From the NCBI RefSeq assembly GCF_900129725.1, contig NZ_FQWQ01000003.1, forward strand, positions 857,896 to 921,895: DNA of 64,000 nt, in the 5' to 3' direction. The translations under genes were made by a program, and so were the position numbers. The notes under the pieces were generated by a model. The model made no database searches, was not told where the DNA came from, and saw only the letters and a list, made by a program, of their open reading frames with translations. The DNA comes from Chryseolinea serpens (GTDB lineage Bacteria > Bacteroidota > Bacteroidia > Cytophagales > Cyclobacteriaceae). Shown here one piece after another: positions 8,822-17,417 of this stretch (the stretch's first letter is position 1; every line of letters starts with the position of its first letter).

Positions 8822-9271
8822 ATGTATATTCTAGGACGTTACGACCGGGTTGACTTACCCTTGCTGGGGCTGAAAAATATTCATGCGAAGGTGGATACGG
8901 GAGCCTTCACTTCCAGCCTCCATTGCCACCGGGCCGAAGTGATCGACGGTGTACTTGAATTTATTTTATTGGATGAAGAGCATCCGGAATTTACGGGGAT
9001 GAAGTTTCAGTTCCGCGAATTCGAAGAGCGCCTCATCAAAAATTCGTTTGGTGAAGTGGAGCGCCGGTTTGTGATCCACACCACGCTAAAAATTTTTAAC
9101 GAAGACATAACGACCGAGTTCTCGCTCAGCAACCGGGGTTCGCTTAAATTTCCGATCCTGATCGGGCGAAAGATCCTGCGAAACCGCTTTCTCATCGACG
9201 TCACAAAAAAGAACCTTTCCTACCAGGAAAAACGCCGGCAGCGCCGGGCGCAGAAGAGTAAAAATCGATAA
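8822..9271 (+). CDS. ATP-dependent zinc protease family protein (retropepsin-like, RimB type)
   Basis: 149 residues of the Zn_protease family (PF05618). It has the single retropepsin-like catalytic motif [12 protein letters not shown] (Asp25), the RRFVIHTTL strand, and the closing hydrophobic motif [18 protein letters not shown]. The C-terminus is very basic. Related proteins (RimB in Pseudomonas, RloA2) sit beside RimK-type ATP-grasp ligases. This gene is 23 bases before such a ligase and leads the cluster. The name 'ATP-dependent zinc protease' is historical; the sequence supports an aspartic-protease fold. Its likely role is processing of an amino-acid-tagged protein made by the neighbouring ligase (inference). 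Confidence 0.88.
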   Translation: MYILGRYDRVDLPLLGLKNIHAKVDTGAFTSSLHCHRAEVIDGVLEFILLDEEHPEFTGMKFQFREFEERLIKNSFGEVERRFVIHTTLKIFNEDITTEFSLSNRGSLKFPILIGRKILRNRFLIDVTKKNLSYQEKRRQRRAQKSKNR

Positions 9272-9294
9272 CGCGTAAAGCAAACCAGTCCCTC

Positions 9295-10203
9295 ATGAAC
9301 ATCGCCATATTGTCGAGAAACGCCAAGCTATATTCTACCCGCCGTCTCAAAGCGGCCGGGGAGGCGCGTGGCCATAAGGTTGAGATCATCGACCACATGA
9401 AGTGCGTTCTTTTTATCGAGAAGCGAAACCCAGTGGTCCTTTACCAGGGCCGACGCCTCGACTATTTCGACGCCATCATCCCGCGCATCGGTGCGTCGGT
9501 CACCTTCTATGGTGCGGCCGTCGTGCGGCAGTTTGAAATGATGAAGGTGTTCACCGCCGTGGAGTCGCAGGCGCTCATCCGCTCGCGTGACAAGCTGCGC
9601 AGCCTGCAGATCCTTTCGCGCGCAGGGTTGGGGTTGCCCAAGACGATCTTCATGGACTACTCGCGCGAAACCGAAGGCATCATCGAGGCCGTGGGCGGTG
9701 CGCCGGTCGTGATCAAATTGCTGGAAGGCACGCAGGGTTTGGGTGTGGTGCTGGCCGAGAACAAGAAGGCCGCCAAGTCGGTGATCGAGGCCTTTCATGG
9801 ATTGCATGCCCGCATCATCGTACAGGAATTTATCAAAGAAGCCAAGGGTGCCGACATCCGTGCATTCGTCGTGAACGGCGAAGTGGTGGGTGCCATGCGC
9901 CGGCAGGCCAAGGAAGGGGAATTCCGTTCCAACCTGCATCGCGGCGGCACCGCCAAGGTGGTGAGACTGAGCCGTGCCGAAAAAGTGGCGGCCATCACTG
10001 CCGCTAAAAAAATGGGTCTTGACGTGGCCGGTGTGGATATGCTACCTTCGGCTCGCGGGCCGCTCATCCTGGAGGTGAACTCGTCACCCGGACTGGAGGG
10101 CATCGAAGGGGCCACCAAGGTGGACATCGCGGGGAAGATTTTTCAGTATATTGAGAAAAATGCGGGGAAGAAAAAGATCCAGAAGGATAAAATTAACGCG
10201 TGA
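9295..10203 (+). CDS. rimK: RimK-like ATP-grasp amino-acid ligase
   Basis: 302 residues, the normal RimK size. An N-terminal pre-ATP-grasp domain ([33 protein letters not shown]) is followed by the ATP-grasp domain: [14 protein letters not shown] (phosphate-binding loop), [27 protein letters not shown] and [14 protein letters not shown] (metal ligands). RimK adds glutamates to the C-terminus of ribosomal protein S6; relatives modify other proteins or cofactors with amino acids, so the substrate here is open. It sits in a tight three-gene cluster with a retropepsin-like gene (23 bases before) and an aspartoacylase-type gene (21 bases after). Confidence 0.94.
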   Translation: MNIAILSRNAKLYSTRRLKAAGEARGHKVEIIDHMKCVLFIEKRNPVVLYQGRRLDYFDAIIPRIGASVTFYGAAVVRQFEMMKVFTAVESQALIRSRDKLRSLQILSRAGLGLPKTIFMDYSRETEGIIEAVGGAPVVIKLLEGTQGLGVVLAENKKAAKSVIEAFHGLHARIIVQEFIKEAKGADIRAFVVNGEVVGAMRRQAKEGEFRSNLHRGGTAKVVRLSRAEKVAAITAAKKMGLDVAGVDMLPSARGPLILEVNSSPGLEGIEGATKVDIAGKIFQYIEKNAGKKKIQKDKINA

Positions 10204-10224
10204 TTTCACATACCCATATCACCA

Positions 10225-11199
10225 TTGCGTAAGATCGTCATAGCCGGGCAAGAGATCCTGCCCGGGGAATTCAAGGAAATAGACATCAACATTGCAAGGC
10301 TTCCTTCGCATACGGTGATCGACACGCCCATCTATGTGTCGCGGGGCGAAGAAGAAGGGCCGGTGCTCGCCCTCACCGCCGGTATGCACGGCGACGAGAT
10401 CAACGGCATGGAGATCGTGCGCCGCATGCTCGACAGCGGCCTGCACAAACCCAAGCGCGGCGTGACCATCTGCATGCCCATCGTGAACATGTACGGCTTC
10501 CTCAACTATTCACGCGACGTGCCCGATGGCAAGGACATCAACCGGTCTTTCCCCGGCAACAAATCGGGGTCGCTGGCCAGCCGGGTGGCCTATCACCTCA
10601 TGCACGATGTGATCCCCCTCATCGACATCGGCATCGACTTTCATACCGGGGGCGCCATGCGCGCCAACTATCCCCAGGTGCGGGCCGTGTTGAGACACGA
10701 AACCAACCTGAAACTTGCCGAAGCCTTTCATGCCCCCTTCACCATCGATGCACCGTATCGCCCTAACTCCCTGCGCAAGGAGGCAGCACGCCGGGGTAAA
10801 TATATTATCGTGTATGAAGGCGGCGAGTCGCTGCGCTTTGACCAGCAGGCGATCGAAATCGGCATTGCCGGCACACTGCGCGTTATGAAACACCTGAACA
10901 TGATCGACGTGGCGCCCGAAGCAACGGACGAAAACCGGATCGTCTGGAACACCAGCTGGATCCGCGCGCACCACGCCGGCCTGTTTCAGCCCAATGTGAA
11001 GTGCGGACAACTGGTGCACAAAGGCGAGTGGGTGGGGACCATTACCGACCCTTTCGGGGAATTCAAAGAAGAAGTGATGGCACCGGAGACAGCGTTTGTC
11101 ATCGGCCTCAACAACATACCCGTCATCAACGCGGGAGATGCCCTCATGCACCTGGGCATGGACAATTTTTGTAAGCTCGACCAGCCTGCCGAAGACTAA
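10225..11199 (+). CDS. Succinylglutamate desuccinylase/aspartoacylase family metallohydrolase
   Basis: 324 residues from a TTG start at 10225, 21 bases after rimK; no ATG fits as well because the domain begins at once. The zinc-binding motif GMHGDEING (His55, Glu58) and the second zinc His140 in GIDFHTGG are present, followed by YEGGE for catalysis. Family members cleave N-acyl amino acids. The set of retropepsin-like protein, RimK and AspA-like hydrolase recurs across Bacteroidota and Proteobacteria, which suggests a modification pathway in which this enzyme removes or recycles an acyl or amino-acid group; the substrate is not known. Confidence 0.92.
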   Translation: MRKIVIAGQEILPGEFKEIDINIARLPSHTVIDTPIYVSRGEEEGPVLALTAGMHGDEINGMEIVRRMLDSGLHKPKRGVTICMPIVNMYGFLNYSRDVPDGKDINRSFPGNKSGSLASRVAYHLMHDVIPLIDIGIDFHTGGAMRANYPQVRAVLRHETNLKLAEAFHAPFTIDAPYRPNSLRKEAARRGKYIIVYEGGESLRFDQQAIEIGIAGTLRVMKHLNMIDVAPEATDENRIVWNTSWIRAHHAGLFQPNVKCGQLVHKGEWVGTITDPFGEFKEEVMAPETAFVIGLNNIPVINAGDALMHLGMDNFCKLDQPAED

Positions 11200-11253
11200 G
11201 GTAACTTTCGTTACGCCCGGCGGTTTTTAGGATAGTGAAGTAAATGAAACAGC

Positions 11254-11823
11254 GTGGAAAATTTTCTGGATCAATACGGATACATCGCTCTAATCATTGG
11301 GACCTTCTTTGAAGGCGAAACCGCCATCCTGGTAGCGTCGTCGCTCATTCACCAGGGGTTGTTCGAAGCGCCCTACACGATCCTCTTTGGGTTTGCCGGA
11401 TCGTTTGTGAGCGACTGGCTCTATTACACCATCGGGCGGCTGAATGGAAAATACTTTGTTGAGAAACGCCCGGCCCTAAAAGAAAAGCTCGCCCCCGTGC
11501 GACAGTTCTTCGACACGCATAAAATACAGATCTTGTTTTCGTACCGCTTCCTCTATGGTTTCAGGGTCATCATTCCCCTGGTGATCGGCATGAGCAACAT
11601 CCGCCCCATGCAATATCTGTTCTATAGTTTGCTGAGTGGGCTCATCTGGTCGTCGACCGTGAATGCGGTGGGCTATTCCATCGGCCGGTTCCTGGACCTC
11701 AAGACGTCTGTCTTTGAAGACAACCTCCTGTTCATCGTGCTGGGCTTTGCTTGCTTTGGGTTGATGATCGGTTTTGCCGTGAAGCATTTCGCGGAGCGGA
11801 AAATGCACGTCAGCGAAAAATAA
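11254..11823 (+). CDS. DedA family membrane protein
   Basis: 189 residues, GTG start at 11254. DedA/SNARE-associated (VTT domain) signatures: FFEGETAILVASSL near the N-terminus, GSFVSDWLYYTIGR, and SYRFLYGFRVIIPLVIGMS, with three to four transmembrane segments. DedA proteins of the inner membrane take part in lipid-carrier (undecaprenyl phosphate or phosphatidylethanolamine) flipping and envelope homeostasis. It is 54 bases after the aspartoacylase-type gene on the same strand, so it may be the last gene of that transcript, although no functional link is known. Confidence 0.92.
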   Translation: MENFLDQYGYIALIIGTFFEGETAILVASSLIHQGLFEAPYTILFGFAGSFVSDWLYYTIGRLNGKYFVEKRPALKEKLAPVRQFFDTHKIQILFSYRFLYGFRVIIPLVIGMSNIRPMQYLFYSLLSGLIWSSTVNAVGYSIGRFLDLKTSVFEDNLLFIVLGFACFGLMIGFAVKHFAERKMHVSEK

Positions 11824-11825
11824 GA

Positions 11826-11855
11826 AAGGATTCAAGTGTCTATACCTGAATCCTT
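11826..11855. terminator. Hairpin between two convergent genes
   Basis: A 9-bp perfect stem (AAGGATTCA with TGAATCCTT) and a 12-base loop directly after the DedA stop and 23 bases before the end of the convergent gene. There is no long T run, so it is at best a weak bidirectional terminator. Confidence 0.5.
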
Positions 11856-11878
11856 ATGGATGACGGTTACGCATTGCA

Positions 11879-12691
11879 CTAAGGATTTGCTACAGCAGGC
11901 TTTTGGATCCGGATCAAAAAGGCCTTTGGCCAATTCTTTCCCGTAACCAAAAATGCCTTGGAGTTCACATCGTAGGCGATGCCATTCAAATAGTCAATGT
12001 TGGGATACATGCGCCGCACTTCTTCGGTGAGGGGTGAAAGGTCCACTCTCCCTACTACTTTTCCTGAAGTGGCGTCGATCTTCACGATCCAGGAGGTTTC
12101 ATAAACGTTGGCGTAGATGTAGCCGTCAACATACTCCAGCTCGTTCACATTCTTCAGCTTCTGGCCTTCGTTGGTCACGGTCAACGTACGCACTACGCTC
12201 AGGTTGGCGGTGTCGAGGTAGGTCAATTTTTCGGTGCCGTCGCTCATGATCAGGTTTTTGTTGTCATGCGTCATGCCCCAGCCCTCGGCGTTGCTGAACT
12301 TGAACTCACCGATCTGTTTGTAGGTTGTGGCGTTGTAGATGAACCCGACCCCGGTGCGATAGGTGAGCTGATACAGTTTATTGTTGATGACCGAAATGCC
12401 CTCACCAAAATACTGCTGATCGAGCATGATCTTTTTGGTGTGGACGCCCGAGCCCGGATCCACCTCGGCGACCCATGATTTCCCGTTCAGCCCGGTGCTT
12501 TCCAGCACCTTCCCTTTGTAGATCAGCAACCCTTCCGTATAAGCTTCCTGGTCGTGGGGCAGCGTTTTCAGGACACTGTAGGTCAAGGCCAGGGTGTCTG
12601 CGGGCGTTTCGGTGTTGGAGTCTGAATTTTTCGTGCACGAAGCGAGCAGGAAAAGGAGGGCGGCAACCGGTACAAAGAGAGAATGCTTCAT
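11879..12691 (-). CDS. Glutaminyl-peptide cyclotransferase, lipoprotein
   Basis: 270 residues from the ATG at 12691. The frame extends 48 codons upstream, but this start gives a lipoprotein signal (MKHSLFVPVAALLFLLASC, lipobox LASC). The rest is a glutamine cyclotransferase beta-propeller (PF05096): YTEGLLIYKGKVLESTGLNG, the FGEGISV and GWGMTHD repeats, NVNELEYVDGYIYANVYET, and a final YLNGIAYD...FLVTGKNWP. The family forms N-terminal pyroglutamate on secreted proteins and peptides. It should be anchored in the periplasm or at the surface. It is convergent with the DedA gene. Confidence 0.93.
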   Translation of the reverse strand: MKHSLFVPVAALLFLLASCTKNSDSNTETPADTLALTYSVLKTLPHDQEAYTEGLLIYKGKVLESTGLNGKSWVAEVDPGSGVHTKKIMLDQQYFGEGISVINNKLYQLTYRTGVGFIYNATTYKQIGEFKFSNAEGWGMTHDNKNLIMSDGTEKLTYLDTANLSVVRTLTVTNEGQKLKNVNELEYVDGYIYANVYETSWIVKIDATSGKVVGRVDLSPLTEEVRRMYPNIDYLNGIAYDVNSKAFLVTGKNWPKAFLIRIQKPAVANP

Positions 12692-12865
12692 GAGGAACAC
12701 GGATAAATAAAGCCCGAAAAAACTAAAATTATCACACATCCCCAAAACGCCTTTTCCGGCCTGTTCGGTGGACAGCCTTATCCTGCTGACCATACGCCGG
12801 AAATTCCTTCCAGAACGGTCTTTCCCGGTTTCCACTGTTTGGAAAGCTGCCTATATTTGGAATTG

Positions 12866-12932
12866 CTGCAGGAAGCTCAATAGGGTTGCGAAAGTGTTGT
12901 TGGGTAGTATGGCTTATAAAGGCTTCCAGCAG
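12866..12932 (+). other. Possible leader hairpin before the PhnD-like gene
   Basis: CTGCAGGAAGC (12866-12876) pairs with GCTTCCAGCAG (12922-12932) in 10 of 11 positions around a 45-base loop. It lies in the 293-base gap before the gene at 12985. It may be a leader RNA structure, but there is no further support. Confidence 0.3.
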
Positions 12933-12984
12933 GTGTCCCTGTAAATCGTTAGTAAAACTTTAAAAACCCTCTAAATCCCTCATC

Positions 12985-13866
12985 ATGCGAAAATCAAAAT
13001 TGGTTGTGCTGGTCGTTTCGATCGTAGCATCTGTTCTTTTCTATGGCCTTCCCGCGAAAGGACAGACGCAGCCGGTCATCTATTTCTATCTCACGCCCTC
13101 TGTATCCGTCGAATCCATGGAGAAGAGTGGCAACTTCATCAAGGATTTCCTGGAGAAGGAAACCGGCATGACCATCAAGCTGGGGGTGCCACCTAGCTAC
13201 GACGAGTTGGTCGACAAGTTCGGGCAAAAGGAGCCTTGCTTCTCCATCATGAGTAGCCAAAGCTATGTGCTGGCCCACGAAAAATTCGGAGCCCAGGTAA
13301 AGCTCCGGTCGCTGCGCTATGGCCAGTCGGTATACTACGGCCAGATCATTTGTCGCGCCGGCTCAGGCATCAAGACCATCAAAGACCTGCAAGGAAAAAG
13401 CATCGCCTACACCGACGAGCTCTCCACATCCGGCTACTTATATCCCAAACAGATCCTGGACAAGAACAACATCAAACCGGCCAAGGTGGTGTTTGCCAAA
13501 AAGCACGATGAAGTCGTGCGCATGGTATACGAAGGCAAAGTAGACGCCGGCGCCGCCTTCTACTCCCCTCCCGGCCCCGACGGCGAAATGCACGACGCCC
13601 GCGCCCGCATCAAAGACAAATATCCCGATGTGGAAAAGAAAGTGATCACCCTCGTTAAGACCGAAGCCATTCCAAACGATCCCATCGTGTTCTCCAAAGC
13701 CTTTGATCCCGAAGCTGCCCGAAAGCTGTACGTCGCGTTGGTGAAACTCACGACGGAACAAAAGGGCAAGGAAATTCTTCGGGAATTGTATGGATCGGAA
13801 GGATTTGTGAAAGCTTCGGATGCGGATTATAATTCGTTGCGCCAGGTGATGGGGGTGGTGAAATGA
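12985..13866 (+). CDS. PhnD-like phosphate/phosphonate-type substrate-binding protein
   Basis: 293 residues. A signal peptide (about 1-26, ending LPAKGQ) is followed by a PhnD/PtxB-type periplasmic binding fold (PF12974): the opening IYFYLTPSVSVESMEKSG, the hinge DLQGKSIAYTDELSTSGYLYPKQILDKN, GKVDAGAAFYSPP, and a final EAIPNDPIVFSKAFDP. No ABC permease or ATPase gene is adjacent, so this is an orphan binding protein; it could serve a distant transporter or act as a sensor. Ligands in the family range from phosphonates to other small anions and cannot be told from sequence. The heptad-repeat element begins directly at its stop codon. Confidence 0.88.
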   Translation: MRKSKLVVLVVSIVASVLFYGLPAKGQTQPVIYFYLTPSVSVESMEKSGNFIKDFLEKETGMTIKLGVPPSYDELVDKFGQKEPCFSIMSSQSYVLAHEKFGAQVKLRSLRYGQSVYYGQIICRAGSGIKTIKDLQGKSIAYTDELSTSGYLYPKQILDKNNIKPAKVVFAKKHDEVVRMVYEGKVDAGAAFYSPPGPDGEMHDARARIKDKYPDVEKKVITLVKTEAIPNDPIVFSKAFDPEAARKLYVALVKLTTEQKGKEILRELYGSEGFVKASDADYNSLRQVMGVVK

Positions 13867-14128
13867 GGAGCCAGAAGCCAGGAGCCAGGAGCCAGAATCT
13901 TTTGAATCGGAGATCAGTAGTCAGTAGCCAGTAGTCAGTAGTCAGTAGCGAGAAGTCAGTCATCGTGCACCAGCAGAAAGTAGTCATCATATGCCAAGTA
14001 GTTGCCAGCCAATACCCAATCAGCTGCCCATAAACAAAATAGCCAGTGTCTATTGCTTCTTAAAACAACAGACACCGGCTACTGACTACTGAATGCCGAG
14101 AACAAGCTCCTGGCTTCTGGCTCCTGAA
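13867..14128. repeat. Heptad-repeat hairpin element, copy A
   Basis: Starts immediately after the stop of the PhnD-like gene. It has a GGAGCCA-type heptad array (13867-13898), a GTAGTCA/GTAGCCA-type array (13914-13962), an irregular centre, then the same two motifs in inverted orientation and reverse order (TGACTAC type around 14077-14091, TGGCTCC type 14107-14127). The whole can fold into a long hairpin. Its right end, 14078-14127, is repeated in inverted orientation at 14988-15037 in copy B. It encodes no convincing protein; frames through it give only Leu/Trp/Thr repeats. Confidence 0.85.
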
Positions 14129-14131
14129 TCC

Positions 14132-14905
14132 CTAGATATCCGAATACTCCACGGGCCGCAGAAAATAAATGTTGATTTTCGAGACGTTGTGCTGATACTC
14201 GCTCATACCCGAAAGCGTCTTCCACTCGGGGTCCGCGGAAAATGCTTTCCAATGCTCGTCGCGGGAAGCCTGGTTGGCGAAGGTGGTCATGTACATGAGG
14301 TTGGGCATGCGGCTGCCGGAGAGCACTTCGGCATAGAAGACGGCGTTGAAGCCGAGGCGTTTGAACAGGGCGACTTCGTTGCCGTCGTTGAACATCTTTA
14401 CTTTGTTCCGGTAGATCTTTTCCGTATATCCTTCATAGCTGCGCAACTCGTAGACGCGCTCGTTCACCGGCGTGGACAATTTGGGAACTTCCAGTTGTGT
14501 CATCTTTACGAAGGCCTGGAGCACGATGGTCTCGATGCGCGCATAGGGTGGATTATCGTAGGGGGCATTGAGATAGTCCGTACCCGACGACTCATATTGT
14601 TTGTCCTTTAACAAGGTTTCGGGAAGCTTCACAAACTGATCCATCGAGGAAAACGGGGTAAGCACATAGATGCGTTTGCCAAACGTGGTGTCGGTTTCAA
14701 CGGGTTTGAAAACACCCACCTTGGTGATGCCCGCCCGGTGTAAGGCGGGCAGATAGGCCTCCTTCAAAAATTTCTCCACCCGTTGTTCCTGGGTGCTGTT
14801 GGCAACATGGTAGATCTTGATCTCGTAGAATTCACGCTTTGGAGCCGCCACCACCACAGTGGCAAGGCCCAACACAAAAAAGATAAAGGATAATGCTCGT
14901 TTCAT
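14132..14905 (-). CDS. Secreted NIPSNAP family protein
   Basis: 257 residues. A signal peptide (about 1-20, ending VVVAAP) is followed by two ferredoxin-like NIPSNAP repeats (PF07978): the first opens with FYEIKIYHVANST, the second with ERVYELRSYEGYTEKIYRNK; both end in strand-rich motifs such as YMTTFANQASRDEHWKAF. The biochemical role of bacterial NIPSNAP proteins is not established. The gene is alone on its strand here, and 50-bp inverted repeats (14078-14127 and 14988-15037) bracket it with its promoter region, so the segment could in principle invert or have moved as a unit. Confidence 0.9.
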   Translation of the reverse strand: MKRALSFIFFVLGLATVVVAAPKREFYEIKIYHVANSTQEQRVEKFLKEAYLPALHRAGITKVGVFKPVETDTTFGKRIYVLTPFSSMDQFVKLPETLLKDKQYESSGTDYLNAPYDNPPYARIETIVLQAFVKMTQLEVPKLSTPVNERVYELRSYEGYTEKIYRNKVKMFNDGNEVALFKRLGFNAVFYAEVLSGSRMPNLMYMTTFANQASRDEHWKAFSADPEWKTLSGMSEYQHNVSKINIYFLRPVEYSDI

Positions 14906-14986
14906 ATAGGGATAAATAATAGTGCAGTGAAGGTACGGTAAGAATCTAAATTTAGCTTACGGTTAGGTTGCCGCCAGTGTAAAAGA

Positions 14987-15300
14987 ATCAGGAGCCAGGA
15001 GTCAGGAGCTTGTGCTCGGCATTCAGTAGTCAGTAGCTAGTAGTCAGTATTCAGTAGCTAGTAGCCAGTATTTAGAAGTCAATAGCCAATCGATTGGCAG
15101 TCGGTATGCTATGGGCCAAAGTAGTTAATGGTCAATGCCCTGGTCGGTGACCGGTAGAATATACGTAATGATGTTTGTTCTCAAACAACTCGCGTGGCCA
15201 ATTGCTTACCGAATCATTGGCTACTGGCTACTGACTACTGGCTACTGGCTACTGGCTACTGGCTACTGAAGGCCGCCTGCTGACTCCTGGCTCCTGGCTC
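14987..15300. repeat. Heptad-repeat hairpin element, copy B
   Basis: Same design as copy A: a GGAGCCA-type array (14990-15009), a linker shared with copy A, a GTAGTCA/GTAGCTA-type array (about 15022-15080), a centre of about 130 bases, then the inverted TGGCTAC array (15216-15268) and TGGCTCC array (15281-15301) reaching the end of mtgA. The left 50 bases match copy A in inverted orientation (47 of 50). The remainder of the gap from 14906 to 14986 is the promoter region of the NIPSNAP gene, in which no clear motif was found. Confidence 0.85.
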
Positions 15301-16050
15301 CTAAGATTGCTTCCCCTTCGTCACAGGCATTAACGCCCTAATATCCTCATCCCCATCCAAGAAATTCATTTGCTGTATCACCCAAGGATAGCGCCTGGCG
15401 ATGTATTTAGACACCGGCTTCACGGTATATTTCTTGGGATTAGGTAGCGAGGCCGCAATCATGGCAGCTTCGGTACGGGTGAGCTTCTTGGCGGGCTTAT
15501 TAAAGAATTTTCGGGATGCGGCCTCAATGCCGAACACCCCCTTGCCCATCTCGGCCACGTTGAGGTACATCTCCAAAATGCGTTTCTTTCCCCACACGGC
15601 CTCGATCATGAACGTGAAGTATACCTCCAGGCCCTTGCGCAGCCAGCTGCGGCCTTGCCACAGAAAAACATTCTTTGCCACCTGCTGGCTAATGGTGGAG
15701 GCGCCGCGCAGGCGGTTTGGTTTTTTCTTGTTGATCTCCATGGCCTTCTTGATGCTCTTCACATCGAAGCCGTTGTGGTCGGGAAAGAGCTGGTCTTCCG
15801 AGGCCATGACGGCGAGACAGGCGTTGGGCGACATCTCGTTCAGGTGGATGTAGTCGCGTTTCAGGCCGTCGCCCTTTACCCAACTGATGAGTTGTGTGGC
15901 CGTGACGGGTGGGTCAACCCATTTCAGGATGATGATGTAGATGAGTTGGGCGGCAAACAGGAACAGGAAAACGTTTTTGATTTTATTTCCTACAGAAAGA
16001 AGCCATGCCTTCATGTCGTGCGCGTTTCGTTTTTGCCTCTGGAAAGGCAC
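15301..16050 (-). CDS. mtgA: Monofunctional peptidoglycan glycosyltransferase MtgA
   Basis: 249 residues, with a second possible start at Met13 (16014). One N-terminal transmembrane segment (about 26-42) is followed by a GT51 domain: the catalytic region VMASEDQLFPDHNGFD (Glu85), GASTISQQVAKNVFLW (116-131), RKGLEVYFTFMIEAVWGKKRILEMYLN, and the GVFGIEAASRKFF motif. There is no transpeptidase domain, so it fits MtgA, which polymerises lipid II into glycan strands at the inner membrane. It is a single gene flanked by the heptad element on its 3' side. Confidence 0.95.
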   Translation of the reverse strand: MPFQRQKRNAHDMKAWLLSVGNKIKNVFLFLFAAQLIYIIILKWVDPPVTATQLISWVKGDGLKRDYIHLNEMSPNACLAVMASEDQLFPDHNGFDVKSIKKAMEINKKKPNRLRGASTISQQVAKNVFLWQGRSWLRKGLEVYFTFMIEAVWGKKRILEMYLNVAEMGKGVFGIEAASRKFFNKPAKKLTRTEAAMIAASLPNPKKYTVKPVSKYIARRYPWVIQQMNFLDGDEDIRALMPVTKGKQS

Positions 16051-16238
16051 GGGCGAAAATACGAAAATGCTTTTTTGTGATGCGCTGTCCCGGATGGGAA
16101 ATAAGATAAATTGTTTGTGTTGCCGGAATCCTACTATATTTAAGGACTACACACGATTGTAAAAAATTAAAGAATGACGGATCGGAAAGATATCTTTCGA
16201 TCCCCACGAAAGCCACCGATAAAAATGGAAAGCGTATT

Positions 16239-16568
16239 ATGAAACGTTTTTGCTTTGCCCTGGACTTGCAGGACGACCCCGCCCTGATCTCTGAATACGA
16301 ATTCTGGCACCGCAATGTGTGGCCCGAGATACGGAAAAGCATCTTGGATGCCGGCATCACCAACATGGAGATCTACCGCATCCTGAACCGGCTCTTCATG
16401 ATCATGGAAACCACCGACAGCTTCGATCCACAAGCCAAGGCCGCACAAGATGCCGCCAACCCCAAAGTGCAGCAATGGGAGGAGCTGATGTGGAACTATC
16501 AGAAACCGCTTCCGCACGCCAAGCCCGGCGAGAAGTGGATACCCATGGAAAAGATCTTTCAACTCTAA
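16239..16568 (+). CDS. L-rhamnose/L-fucose mutarotase (RhaM family)
   Basis: 109 residues of the PF05336 family: FALDLQDDPALISEYEFWHRNVWPEI at the N-terminus (conserved His), then GITNMEIYRILNRLFMIMET and the C-terminal QKPLPHAKPGEKWIPMEKIF. The enzyme interconverts sugar anomers. The next two genes, 9 and 12 bases apart, encode a lactonase-type amidohydrolase and an SDR dehydrogenase, so the substrate of the cluster is a deoxysugar such as L-fucose or L-rhamnose, oxidised through the lactone. Which one cannot be decided from sequence alone. Confidence 0.9.
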   Translation: MKRFCFALDLQDDPALISEYEFWHRNVWPEIRKSILDAGITNMEIYRILNRLFMIMETTDSFDPQAKAAQDAANPKVQQWEELMWNYQKPLPHAKPGEKWIPMEKIFQL

Positions 16569-16577
16569 CTTCTCGGC

Positions 16578-17405
16578 ATGCGCATCGACGCTCACCAACA
16601 TTTCTGGAAGTTCGATCCCGTGCGCGACAGCTGGATCGACGCCACCATGGCCACCATCCAACGCGACTTTTTCCCCGGCGACCTGAAGCCGTTGCTGGAT
16701 GCCCAGGGGATCGACGGGTGTGTAGTCGTGCAGTCGGATCAATCGGAGGCGGAGAATGTTTTTCAGTTAAAGCATTCCGAAGGTCATGATTTTATAAAAG
16801 GTGTGGTGGGCTGGGTCGATCTGCAGGCGGAGGACGTGGAGGATCAACTGGCGCACTACAAATCCTTTCCAAAAATGAAAGGCTTCCGCCACGTATTGCA
16901 AGGCGAACCGAAGCGCGACTATATGCTGAACCCGGCGTTCATGCGCGGCGTTGGGAAATTGAAGAAATTCGGGTACACCTACGATATACTGATCCACCAG
17001 GATCAATTGGCATACGCTGAAAAATTCGCAAAAGCATTTCCCGATCAACCCTTTGTGCTGGATCATATCGCCAAGCCCTCCATTCGCACAGGCGACTTGT
17101 CGTCGTGGAAGAAAGGGATTCAGGCCTTGGCGGCGCACGACAACGTCTGGTGTAAAGTCTCCGGCATGGTGACCGAAGCCGACTGGAAACATTGGAAGCC
17201 CGCCGATTTTGTTCCCTATCTCGACACGGTCGTGGAAGCCTTTGAAACCCATCGGCTCATGTTTGGCAGCGATTGGCCCGTGTGCCTGGTAGCAGCCTCC
17301 TATGCGGAAGTGCATGACCTGGCGAAGAAATATTTTTCGCCCTTCAGCACATCCGAGCAAGCCGCGATCTTTGGAACCAACGCAATGAAATTCTATAACC
17401 TATAA
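16578..17405 (+). CDS. Amidohydrolase-2 family sugar lactonase (L-fucono/L-rhamnono-lactonase type)
   Basis: 275 residues. TIM-barrel amidohydrolase (PF04909) with RIDAHQHFWKFDP (His6 and His8) at the N-terminus, GFRHVLQGEP, PFVLDHIAKP and the metal-site motif MFGSDWPVC near the C-terminus. Relatives hydrolyse L-fuconolactone or L-rhamnono-lactone. It lies 9 bases after the mutarotase gene and 12 before an SDR gene, a gene order matching non-phosphorylated L-fucose oxidation. The dehydratase and aldolase steps are not in the window. Confidence 0.9.
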   Translation: MRIDAHQHFWKFDPVRDSWIDATMATIQRDFFPGDLKPLLDAQGIDGCVVVQSDQSEAENVFQLKHSEGHDFIKGVVGWVDLQAEDVEDQLAHYKSFPKMKGFRHVLQGEPKRDYMLNPAFMRGVGKLKKFGYTYDILIHQDQLAYAEKFAKAFPDQPFVLDHIAKPSIRTGDLSSWKKGIQALAAHDNVWCKVSGMVTEADWKHWKPADFVPYLDTVVEAFETHRLMFGSDWPVCLVAASYAEVHDLAKKYFSPFSTSEQAAIFGTNAMKFYNL

Positions 17406-17417
17406 AAATATTTATAT

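Noticed and set aside
13748..13990. Small minus-strand frame encoding repeated Leu-Leu-Thr-Thr-Asp and Trp-Leu-Leu units
   Set aside because: It is the translation of the heptad repeat, not a protein gene.
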